DNA from: Dipteris shenzhenensis
Lineage: Eukaryota > Polypodiophyta > Polypodiopsida > Gleicheniales
Assembly: GCA_047967505.1 (NCBI GenBank)
Contig: CM106540.1
Reading direction: 5' to 3' (one strand)
Length of the DNA: 64,000 nucleotides
The notes under the pieces are model-generated. The model did not search any database and was not told where the DNA came from. It was given only the letters and a program-made list of their open reading frames with translations. Shown piece after piece: positions 34,690 through 45,015 of the stretch. The position numbers were made by a program, and so were the translations under genes. Every line of letters begins with the position of its first letter. The first letter of the stretch is position 1.

Positions 34690-35171
34690 GTCTTGAATCC
34701 TCCCAAGCACCGTTGGGGGAGTTCGGCATGACTTTTGCAGTAACTTTTGAATTCACTTGATGTAAACTCACCACCTTTGTCTGATCTCAACTTTTTCACC
34801 TTCCTCCCCATTTCTTTCTCGACCATTACATGCCATTCTTTGAACTTACTAAAAGCCTCATCTTTAGTCTTCAGGAAGTATATCCATATCCTTCTACTGT
34901 AGTCATCGATCAGCGTCATGAAGTAGTAGGAACCACCCAAAGCTTTCGTCTCCATCTTTGCGCAGAGGTCCGTGTGAACGAGCTCTAGAGGAGCCTTTGC
35001 CCTGTTGGCCTCTTTAGGAAAGGGCTGCCGATGCTGCTTGCCCATCATGCAAGCTTCACATACATCAGGCAGATCTGTAATTTCTGGTAGGTCTGCAATC
35101 ATATGCATCTCCTTTAAAGAACTAAGGTTTAGATGAACAAACCTCTCATGCCACAGCTTAGTGTTGCTCAC
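34690..35171 (-). pseudogene. Copia integrase, truncated
   Basis: The pre-integrase motif LWHERFVHLNLSSLK, the Cys pair in VCEACMMGKQHRQPF, HTDLCAKMETKALGG, FMTLIDDYSRR and SDKGGEFTSSEFKSYCK are all readable, so the first two acidic residues of the DDE triad region are present. After SHAELPQR the frame jumps to linker sequence before RT. The third catalytic residue and the C-terminal part of the integrase are deleted. Confidence 0.88.
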
Positions 35172-35195
35172 ATCGGCTCGAGCACTGAAAGCTGA

Positions 35196-36390
35196 GAGTT
35201 CGTAGATGTTGTTGCGCCGTGTACCTTTACCAATGACCTTCCCTTAAAGATCCAAAATCTGTGCGCCATTCTTATCGAAGTGAACTTTGAGGTCCCGATC
35301 CGTGATCACAGAAACGGACAACAAGTTCCTCTTGATATATGGCACATAAAGAACATCGGCAGACAACTGTTTTACAACTCCATCTGACTTGAGAGCAATC
35401 GTACCTTTTCCTTTTGCTAGACATTTTGCATCATTGCCGACTGCTACCCGGATGTCATTCCCTACTGGATGTAGAGAGGTATACTAATCCTTCCGACTGG
35501 TCATGTGGCGCGATGCACCACTGTCAATAATTCAAGGTTCTTCCGTAGGTACATGAACTGTTTTCGTGCAAATCTCCTCAATCGCTACGAGCAGCTCTAC
35601 TGGTACTGCCTGCACACTGTTGCTGGACTCTTTCTTTACTCCATTCTTCTCATCTGCAATCTTCTTCCAGTACTCATTCTGCTTGTGCCCTGCCTTGTTG
35701 CAATAGAAGCACTTGATCTTTTTCTTTCTCTTTTTATCATCAGAAGAAGATGGGTTACCAGAGTCCTTACCCTTACCTTTCTTTGATCCAGCCGAGAAAG
35801 CCGAATCTTCTCCAGCCTCATCTTTTGACGCATCTCCTCCTCCAGAAGCATCACGTTGAAATCCTCAAAGTTGAGGGATGGATTTTTGTTCTGTGTATTT
35901 AGCGTCGTAACAAGACCATCGTACTTTGGTGGGAGAATCCGTATGCACCTTTGTGCTAGATTCTTGCTGGTGATGGTGATGCCAATCGTAGTCATCTAAT
36001 CGCACAGATTCTTCACCCTGGTGATAAACTTCTCTGCTATTTCAGACTTAGACAGTTTCTCATTTGCAAGTTGAGTCTCCAGATTTTGAATCCGCGTCTG
36101 ATTCGTGGTCTCGTACTGATTTTTCAAGACTGTCCATGCCTCCTCCGCTGTGGTGACATGTTGAATTAACGCCATGACAGGATCACTTACACTGTAGACA
36201 ATAGAACATAGTGCATCTGCATTTCTTCTTATCCACGCGAGAATCTCATCCGCAGTTGGTACTACCTGTTGTCCTGCATTGGCTAGATTCGGTCTCGCAA
36301 CTGGCTTCATGTCCACCCCAGTAGCAGTATCCCAAAGCTCGTATGCGCTTAGGATGGTCTTCATCTTGAACTTCTAGAGTGGATAGTTAG
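35196..36390 (-). pseudogene. Copia gag and protease remnant
   Basis: The gag frame 36364-35996 (ILSAYELWDTATGVD, then AWTVLKNQYETTNQTRIQNL) is followed by 35995-35636 and shifts before the zinc knuckle. In another frame the knuckle reads CFYCNKAGHKQNEY, so the last cysteine has become tyrosine. The protease region follows with a GASRHMTS block whose first active-site residues are altered. The polyprotein cannot be read as one frame. Confidence 0.85.
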
Positions 36391-36504
36391 TGCCGTCCAA
36401 CTTTCCGCTTTCGCTGAACAGTGGGATTCGCAGTCTTGCCAGCTGTTGGGCCATCTCTCACAATCTGCTTGCAAACAGAAACACACTACCAAATCTTCTT
36501 GCTA

Positions 36505-36524
36505 GAGCCCAAGCTCTGATACCA
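36505..36524 (-). other. Primer-binding site, initiator methionine tRNA
   Basis: The minus strand reads TGGTATCAGAGCTTGGGCTC and touches the LTR without a spacer. Confidence 0.9.
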
Positions 36525-37247
36525 TATAAGAAAACAATACAACGTCTGTGCTCAACAGATAACAGGATCTCGTATGCAAGAGAGAAAAGCAGATAGTATG
36601 GAGAATAAAAAATTTTGATTATTGTAAAACTGATACAATAGATGGTGCTGCCTCCCAGCCGTGCGCTCCTATGTGAGAAGCTTCGATGGTATGCTGGAAA
36701 CAGTAGAGGACAGAGGCTGGATGCTAAGGAATCAGGGTTCTTGTAGCCAGTGATGATGATGGGCTTCACGGGCTTGCTCTTATATAGCCACCAGTCGTAG
36801 TCGGTTAGACCCAATTGGGTAACCGACCCAGTCCGCCCAAAACGGCCGACTGGAGGTCGGGCCACCGACCACATGATAGAATCGTGGTGCAGAATAGAGA
36901 AACTGCCCTATGGTTGCCATTCGGCCCAGAGCCATCCGAGATCATCTGGGGCTCCAAATGGGCCCTACAACTCGAGAGTGGGCTGCCCCGAGAAATGCTC
37001 CATCCACCCTCAGTGCGGTCAGTCATGGGATGCCTTCCCACACTTGCATGTAGCCTAGTTGGTAGTGTGCCAACTCTATCTGAAGCCGTCCATCCATCAG
37101 GCCACACATGGCCCCCATTTGGTGTCCAAACCAGGACCTACCGGATAACCGAGCTACTCAAATGCCTTCTCCTCATATGGGGGGTTTACAAGTAGAGTTA
37201 GCTGGTTCCTGCGTAGTTACATGAGAGTGGAGCATTGATATCTAACA
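36525..37247 (-). repeat. 5' LTR (723 bp) of the TTTAC Copia element
   Basis: The full-length LTR. The inner end reads CTTATA instead of CTTACA, one transition from the TG...CA consensus. Confidence 0.95.
36779..36786 (-). promoter_or_regulatory. LTR promoter TATA box
   Basis: TATATAAG on the minus strand inside the 5' LTR, correctly oriented to drive the element. It is absent from the 3' LTR. Confidence 0.6.
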
Positions 37248-37459
37248 TTTACAAAATCCAAGTAAGCCCTAAAGACCATCTCTATGTATTGAATCAAACT
37301 TGTCACATTTTCAAAGATAGGAGAAGAACTAGTTAAAGGATCCACTGGATAACATCCACGAATACTCCATAGGTCAACATGCCTTACTTCTTGTTGTCGG
37401 AATTGATCTAGTGTCTCTTTGTCAAAAATCATGTGGCCATGACATTGACGAGTCATAAT

Positions 37460-38537
37460 GTACTCTTGTGCAACTTAATTGTATAGGGTGCTTTTTCATG
37501 GCTTGTTGGTGCAATCTTCCAATGGAGCCAAGAGAGGAAATTAAAAATAGGCTCATAGACCATAAGTTAGAGAAGAAAGGATTTTAGGTTAGTATAGTGT
37601 AGAATACGATTAATGCAAGCAAGTTTGAGATTACAATAAAAACAAGGGGGCACAATTTGGGTGCTCGAAAGCACTACCCCATTGACTATGTTCTATAATG
37701 TGTTATGGAAGCTTGGGAGGTAATCTATTAGAATTTGTTAACAAAGGAGGTCTAAACTTAATAAATCCTTTGAGAGTTAAATTGTATGTTATCAAAGAAG
37801 AAGTGTATTTGAAGAAGTAATTTTTTCAAATTGTCTTAAATAAATGCCATTGATAAAATATTTACATTGATGCTCTTATCTATAAGGTTTGCTCATTTAG
37901 AGTTTCTCATAAGATACTTTGTATTTGATTCCAATGAACATAAAGTTGACTAGCTTGACAAGAAGTTTTTGGCATGCTATCCTTGAAATGGTGGAGTAGT
38001 TGTAGTAGATGTTGATGCAAGGATGAATTGGCTTTTGTTGATGCAAGCACCTTATGAAGCTGAATTGACTTTTAATGATTATTGGTGCGGTAGTTTGTAT
38101 TCTGCCTATTGGATTGCAAACTTGTCTTTGGTATCACCTATCAAGAAGTTGAATGGAAATTGGTTAGTGGAATCGATAAGCTTGAATCATGATTCATGAA
38201 TTTCTTTCACTTTGTGTGTAACTTACTTATTGGCATCGAAGCAGTGTTGTACAAGTTCGTATCTCTAGCAAGCGAGGTACATAAAAGACGCTCTTGAGAT
38301 ATTGTAATCTAGAAATCTAGTCATGTCATGTTCAAGCTTCTAGTTTTTAAGCGCAAAGTTTCCTAGTAGTAAGTTTTTTTGTATCTTTTATCAAAGCATG
38401 TGTGATGGCATTTTGTAACATAGTACAAGTGCATCATGATTTGACTAATAGATTGGTATATTGTTTATAATTGATTCTGATAGCGGTGCATTTGTCCATA
38501 TGTGATCAAAAAGTGATTTGTGAGGTGTTGTGTTCTC
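37460..38537. other. Non-coding stretch
   Basis: AT-rich, with no ORF over 60 codons and no repeat that I can follow. Confidence 0.5.
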
Positions 38538-39760
38538 TCTTTTCTAATATGAAGTAAAATGTACGTACTTTCCTCATTAATTATTAGAATGTTTGCATTA
38601 AGTCTAACAATTTTTAGAACACTAAGTATATCAATCAAGCTATATTAATATACAACACATAATAAAGCAAAAGAGAAGCTAGTAATGAGAATCTTAGACT
38701 GTATTATTACTTGAATGTAGTGTACTATGTGTACACTAAGTAGGTGAAGTCTTAGAATGTTTACACCATTCTATTATAGAATAGAATGCTCACACTACGC
38801 ATGCTAAATCTGACAATATTAATATACATATTAAGCCTTAGAATGCTCACACCATTCCTTTGCTGATTGATAGGCTTAGAATGTTCACACTATTCCATTT
38901 TAGAATAGAACGTACACACTAAGTATATCTATAATATATACATTAAAGAATACTAAATCACTATTTCAGTATAGAGTAGATGTATACACTAAATATATTA
39001 ATCCTTATAATGTTTATACTATTTTGATATGAACCGAAATGCACATACTTAACACATTGGTCACATGGTCAAATGTCAAGCCATTTCTTGAAAGTGTAAT
39101 CTGTTCTAAACAATATATTTAGGAATCCTTACAAGGCATATCACCTCTTAGAATTTTTGCTCTTTTCTAATATGAAGTAAAATATACGTACTTTCCTCAT
39201 TAATCCTTAGAATGTTTGCATTAAGTCTAATAATTTTTAGAACACTAAGTACATCAATCAAGCTATTTTAATATACAACACATAATAAATCGAAAGAGAA
39301 GCTAGTAATGAGAATCTTAGAATGTATATATTACTCGAATATAGAGTATATTGTGTACACTAAATAGGTGGTCTTAGAATGTTTACACCATTCTATTATA
39401 GAATAGAATGCTCACACTAAACATACAAATTCTTACAATGTTAATATACACATTAAGCAGATTAAGCCTTAGAATGCTCACAGATGTTTATACTATTTTA
39501 ATATGAACCAAAATGTGCATACTTAACACATTAATTCATAGAATGTTTACACCAAGTCTACCACTTTTAGAATGTCTATGAAATGTGTACATACTTAGCT
39601 CACACTATTTTATTACAGAATAGAATGTACACACTAAGGTATATCTAAGCTTTAGAATGTTCACAACTATTTGAATTCACTCTAAACCTTAGAATGTCCA
39701 CACTATTCTATTCGAGAATGTATATACTAAGGTATATCTAGAATGTACACAATAAAGGAG
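38538..39760 (+). repeat. 623-bp tandem duplication built from short palindromic motifs
   Basis: TCTTTTCTAATATGAAGTAA begins both 38538 and 39161, and the following ~320 bases match closely. Inside and beyond, a 30-40-bp motif recurs: TTAGAATGTTTACACC, then ATTCTATTATAGAATAGAAT (palindromic), then GCTCACACTAA. The second half decays into loose copies of this motif up to about 39900. Confidence 0.85.
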
Positions 39761-39947
39761 CTTGTATAGCATAAGCACTAAGCATGCTAAGTCTTCAATG
39801 TTAATGTACACATTAAGCATATTACGTATATCCAAAATGTAAAAATTAAGGGGACACTAAAACAAAAAGTTCACATTAATTTGGCATGAAATATAATGTA
39901 TACACTCAATATACGAAATATTAAAATGTACACACTATTTCATTACA

Positions 39948-40976
39948 TGACTAACTCTCATACATATTATACCGAGGGAATTGCAGAGCGTGCTAAGATG
40001 TCAGAGTGCTCATGAGGCTAGACTATTTGGAGACTATGCATTGTATGACTAACTCTCATACACATTTTGTCAGGGGAGTTACAAACCGTGCCAAGATGTT
40101 GGAGTGCTCTTGAGGCTAGACTGCTTGGATACTATGCATTGTATGACTAACTCTCGTACACATTCTGCTAGGGGAATTGCAGACTATGCTAAGACACCGG
40201 AGTGCTCCTGAGGCTAGATTTCTTGGAGACTATGCATTGTATGACCAACTCCTCTCATACACATTCTATCAGGGGAATCGCAAACCGTGCTAAGATGCTA
40301 GAGTGCTCCTGAGTCTAGATTGCTTGGAGACTATGCATTATATGACTAGCTCTCGTACACATTCTGAGAGGGGAATTACAGACCGTGCTAAGACACTGGA
40401 GTGCTCCTGAGGCTAGATTGCTTAGAGACTATGTATTATATGACTAACTCTCGTAAACATTCTTCCAGGGGAATTGCAGACCGTGCCAAGATGTCGGAGT
40501 GCTCATGAGGCTAGATTGCTTGGAGACCTCAAACTATGCATTATATGACTAACTCTCATACACATCATGCCAGGGGAATTGCATATTATACTAAGATGCC
40601 GAAGTGCTCCTAAGGCTACACTGCTTGGAGACTATAAATTGTTTGACTAACCCTCATACACAATCTGCCAGGGGAATTGTAGACCGTGCCAAGATGTCGG
40701 AGTGCTCCTGAGGCTAGACTACTTGGAGACTATGCATTGTATGACTAACTCTCGTACACATTCTGCCAGGGGAATTGCAAACTACTGTGCTAAGACACCG
40801 GAGTGCTCTTGAGGCTGGATTGCTTGGAGACAATGCATTATATGATTAATTCTTGTAAACATTTTGCCAAGGGAATTACAGACTGTGCCAAGATGCCAGA
40901 GTGCTCCTAAGGCTAGATTGCTTGGAGACTATGCATTATGTGACTAACTCTCGTACACATTATGCCAGGGGAATAT
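39948..40976 (+). repeat. 98-bp satellite array, about ten copies
   Basis: Units begin TGACTAACTCTC at 39948, 40046, 40144, 40242, 40343, 40441, 40546, 40644, 40742, 40843 and 40941, so steps are 98 bp with three longer ones (101, 105, 101). Each unit has GCCAGGGGAATTGCAGACCG, GGAGTGCTCCTGAGGCTAG and TTGGAGACTATGCATT. The last unit is partial. There is no conserved frame. Confidence 0.95.
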
Positions 40977-41696
40977 AAATTTTAAGCTTGAGAATATAAA
41001 TTCTCACACGATGAAGGGTTTATTGCAATGTTTTTTAAATGCATAGCATGAGTACAGAACATGATTGCATAGCATAGGAACATGAGTGCATGTATTTCAC
41101 TTGATGTGTGTGTGTGTGTGTGTGTAGACTTTCACATCCCATCAATAAATGAACCATACAATTAATTCAATCAATTGGATAATTATAACAAGCACAGGTT
41201 GGAAAAAATATAAATAAAATAAATGAAACTAAATTGAAGTACCCTTTAACAATATAAGCATATCCCAGTTCCATAGTAAGGTGGTACCCATGTTTCTGCA
41301 CATAAAAAGTAATAATTAGTACTCAAATTAAATGGAATCAAAACATGACCTATTAAAAAATATTTATCTCAAGCTAAAAATTATCCAATGATAACATGAC
41401 TACAAACTATACATACTAAAGAGTTATCTAATCAATGTGAATTAACTGTATGGCACTAGCCCGACCAAAGGCTAGTTGGGAAATCTGTGTATGTGTTTAG
41501 ATATAGTCCCATCAATAAATGAGCCATTCAATTAATTCCACCATTTGGATAAAAAGTTATATATGAGACAAGTATAAAAATATTTACGACGTCTAAGTTG
41601 GGACTTGCAAAAATTTGAGAGTTTGCAAAAATTCTAACAAAAACTGAGAATTTATAATCACATTGAATTTGAAGTAGGAACACAAGATTGGAAAAG
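40977..41696. other. AT-rich stretch with a (GT)n run and a short duplication
   Basis: (TG)n lies at 41105-41127. Blocks at 41140-41195 and 41506-41555 share CCCATCAATAAATGA(A/G)CCAT and AATTAATTC, a diverged direct repeat about 370 bp apart. Confidence 0.6.
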
Positions 41697-41860
41697 GGTG
41701 TCGAATCCATCAAGTAGTCTAGGTTCCAGGGTCAGGGTCCACTTACTTGCCACCATCCAAACCAACCAGTTGTTAGAACAATGAAGTTGAATTTCAATAG
41801 AAATGTAATGCCTATATCCCCTGGCTTGTTATCGCTTTACCAAAGAACATGAACAAACCT
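41697..41860 (+). repeat. Dispersed repeat, copy 2
   Basis: Second copy of the element at 23585-23745, same orientation, sharing GTGTCGAATCC, TAGTCTAGG, GGTCCACTTAC, TGCCACCATCCAA and CTTTACC. The flanks beyond are AT-rich and do not match. Confidence 0.8.
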
Positions 41861-41869
41861 TTCAAAATT

Positions 41870-44790
41870 CTTAAAAAAAGATACTCTAAAGAAATTTATG
41901 AACATAGCAAGGGTTTACATTCTAAGAATTCTGATAAAGTGAAAAAATCTAAAGGGGTTTAGTCTATGACCAAGAGTGAAGAATTGCATGAAAACATTAG
42001 CTAAAAATTAGGAAGGGATAAGAAGGTTAATTAAGGGACCCTTATGATTTTTTCAATATAGAATATAAATGTTAGTTAAGGGAGGTAAAAATGAGACCCT
42101 TAGAATACATCATAAGGGCCATCAAAACCTCATAAAAAGGCAATAAATGTTTTAGGAACAAAAACAAAAACAAAGTTTAATTAAAGGAACTTAAAACAAA
42201 GATAGGGGGTTAAACAATGATTGGGTTTAAAAGGGCTTCTATAAACTGACAAACATAAAGCAAAATTAATTTATATACCTTAAAAATGACAGAATATATT
42301 GATAATTAGGTATAGCTAACACCATAGATAACAACATAAGATCTAAGGATCAGGGAATAATGCCATGATCTATAAAGAGACGTCATGAGGGTTTAGCAAA
42401 GATGCCCCCTAATCGCATAGGTGGAGGTTGTAATCGCAGGACCCAAATCGTAATCTCGATCTTCGTGCTTGTAATTATGCATGCAAACACATCCGGGCCA
42501 TAATCTCAGTCTCTAGGACCATAATCCCATCTATTTGGATGTAATCCCAAAGCCACGAGTCCTTATGTTGTAATCTTGGTCTCTAAGACCGTAATCTTGT
42601 CCACTTGAACTTAGTCCCAAAGCAATGTTCTACCCATGTTGGAGGCTGTAATTGCAATTTGACCCTCCCGATGCAAGTGTAAGCTCGATTGCCCACTTTG
42701 GGCCTACAAGTTAAGAGTTAGCATATGTCTATGCGAATTTGTTATGCCTACAATGAATTGCCAATGGTCTTATAATTCGTGCAAACCTTACACATATCTT
42801 AATCCCATTAGGACTCACACATTGAACACTGCACGCTACTTTTCCTCCACACAGTGAGGTTGAGTATCCCATCAAACTCACAAGGTCATCGTGAACAAGG
42901 CCAAAAATTGAATGGGAACCTAAGACAAATATTATTGAGTGCTAAAACGAGATGCCTCGACGAAGGAATGCATGCTTTGATAGGAATCTCAAGGGCAAAT
43001 TAAAGTATCAAGGTCAATGTCCATAAGGACAAATTAAAGTATCAAGGCCAAGGACTTTATAAAGTCAAGAAAATCAAACCCATTGGCACCGTGCTCCTAG
43101 AAAGTTTGGATGGAGCTACAATTCGGCATCATTGCCAATTCCTAGGAACGTTGCTTGATGCGATTAGCACCACTCGTGAACTTGTGTCCACAATATTTAC
43201 ACTGCAAGAAAGAGACCAAGGCATGCACTTTCCGTATCTCCATCACATATGACCAAATCTTGCCGCGCACCACGTTGTTAAAGTTGAGCAGAAACATATA
43301 CAAAATATTAATTTGCTTGTGCAAAAGAAACATACTGTCATATATATTACGTCAAAAGCAACAAATATACATTCAAATTCACTTTCAAGAATGCAATATA
43401 TCAATCGTCATTCATTCGAGTACCATTATAAGAATATAAGATTATATCCATTCATCAATAATGATATTTCATTCACATAATATTGCACCATGATCCTTCA
43501 ACTAGGGTCTCTTAAAAATATATAAGCATAGAGCTTGGGTTCAATACAAGTGTTTTTTAAATCTGTTTGAAAGGTACCATTTAAAGGGTGTGTGTAGGAA
43601 GTCATTGAGTGCTCAAAATCAAGTTAGCAAAATGTCTCTTTCTTTCACGAGTGTAGTTTTGTCTTCCATGTTTAAGGGGTCTATGTGCATAGTTGACCTT
43701 CCCTAAGTGCCTGGTTGCTCTGCTCACACGTGAATTTATTGACCTTTTCTTGGTTGGTCCACCTTTGCTTGCATCTAGTTGGAGGCTTCATGTGTTCTCA
43801 TAAGTTCCTCCTTGATTGGAACCATTGTTGAGCCTTGATTTTTATTATGTTCGTAGATTTGAAAGCTGGCTTGCTTGATGTTAATATATCTTACATTTAG
43901 TCTTTTTACAATAACGGCACCCTGCAAATTCTTGGGGGGGTCCGAGGCACTTATTACTTACCCTTGGATTTTTACAGTAATAGTACAACCATTTTTTCAT
44001 TTTTGGATTTTATGTAGCCATTCTTTAAATTTAAAAAAACCTCCCACTACCCAACTGTATTAACCCCACTCACAACACTTTTCACTCACCTGCCTAGGCG
44101 GTCCATATGTTTTGGGTTGGGACAAAGGGCAGTAGACCAAGGCCCACGGTAGTGGTTGAACCCACACACACCTCTAACGAGCCTCCAATACACATAGGTT
44201 TTGACCACTAGTCGAGATGCCGGCTGGGATTTTATGCAACCATTCTTTTGTGAGCAACTCTACATTGATGTTCTAGCCTTAATTAGTTGTCATGCTCCTA
44301 TTCTCTCTCCTCTCATCTCTGCCCTCTTCCTCTCGGGGAAGGCCTTGCACGGCTTCTTCTCTGCCCTTGCCCCCCTGCTCTTTATAGTTGTCAAGGGCGG
44401 CACTTGGAATCTTTAGGATAAGACGGGCTCGTGAGTTCTACAGGAAGGCTCTGGACACTTTAAAATTTTGCACTTCCGCCACCTTAATCGATCGTGCCAC
44501 CCTCCCATTAATTGGGATTCTATTTTTGGGAAGGTTAGGGGCCCTAGGCCCCTATTAGCTGTGTGTGTACTTTCACCACAAACTTGTGAGAGAAAATGTT
44601 TCCTTTCCTTTAAAGGGCGAAGTAAGCCAACTTGGCCAACTTGACGGGAGGTTAATGAAGGGTAAAGAAGTCAACATAATAAAACTAGTAAAGTCTAGTA
44701 TAGTATAGGTAGTGATGGGAATGGGCGCAACGTGGGCGCTTACAAATCAGGAGTTTGAACGAAGGTTGATTGAAATGGAAACAACGAAGT
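41870..44790. other. Non-coding, repeat-derived stretch
   Basis: A block at 42420-42640 repeats the phrase GTAATC(T/C)..GTCTCTA(A/G)GACC several times. A sequence at 43124-43136 (CGGCATCATTGCC) weakly resembles a decayed tRNA-Asp primer-binding site. Short ORFs (43155-43439, 44201-44416) are unsupported. Confidence 0.45.
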
Positions 44791-44814
44791 ACCTACCTTA
44801 TTTTTGAGGTGTTT

Positions 44815-45015
44815 AAGGCAAGCCGTATACGTAAACGCCACACGTCTGAGGTGCTCACACGAATCGCCCAGATCTTCGCACACGTGCCCAGAAATCGTAC
44901 GTGTTTTCTGAGTGTTTAAACGTGTGCCCCGTCAATATCTGTCCACGTGGACAACTCGGGTCCACCAAACCCGACAAAGTCTGTCGGCCCGACGCCCTTA
45001 TACGTATTGGAGGGA
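44815..45015. promoter_or_regulatory. CpG-rich block with clustered ACGT cores
   Basis: Against AT-rich surroundings, these 200 bases hold at least six ACGT cores, including CACACGTGCC, CGTACGTG, AAACGTGTG and the palindrome TCCACGTGGA, and many CpG pairs. ACGT cores bind bZIP and bHLH factors in plants. No gene is attached on either side, so the role is unknown. Confidence 0.3.

Larger units (their letters stand above)
32436..37247 (-). mobile_element. Ty1/Copia LTR retrotransposon with both LTRs and target duplication
   Basis: The element is 4812 bp, flanked by the perfect 5-bp duplication TTTAC (32431-32435 and 37248-37252). On the minus strand it has a 5' LTR, a primer-binding site directly at the LTR edge, gag, protease, integrase, RT, RNase H, a polypurine tract and a 3' LTR. 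It is non-autonomous: the frame is shifted several times, the second half of the integrase is gone, and the zinc knuckle and 3' LTR are damaged. It inserted into the unknown spliced locus. Confidence 0.96.
29871..37456 (-). pseudogene. Decayed, spliced protein-coding locus of unknown family, split by a Copia element
   Basis: Leaving out the Copia insertion (32436-37247), minus-strand coding sequence reads in order. It starts at 37456-37253 (MTRQCHGHMIFDKETLDQFR, then VDLWSIRGCYPVD). A Lys/Glu-rich, coiled-coil-like stretch lies at 32430-32160 with two in-frame stops. Next is 31965-31437, with two stops, containing VIYACDATGISWQGYLAIYN and GLLGGFIHFSESMMLEDTIK. An 81-nt intron (31436-31356) follows, and the frame resumes at 31355 with DCEGSLVFVIKLDEYEVLKG. 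It continues at 31045-30365 and in weaker pieces to 29871. The intron has a perfect GTAAGT donor and TTTTTAG acceptor and keeps the frame (phase 1). This is a gene or a spliced transposase, not a retroelement polyprotein. I do not recognise the family. Stops and a frameshift near 31010 show it is dead here. Confidence 0.55.

Noticed and set aside
39948-40976. CRISPR array
   Set aside because: The units are 98-bp head-to-tail repeats without unique spacers, in plant DNA, with no cas genes.
43124-43136. Second tRNA-Asp primer-binding site (CGGCATCATTGCC)
   Set aside because: The match ends after 13 bases and no LTR border is visible next to it.
44815-45015. Organellar DNA insertion
   Set aside because: The CpG-rich block has no recognisable plastid or mitochondrial gene.
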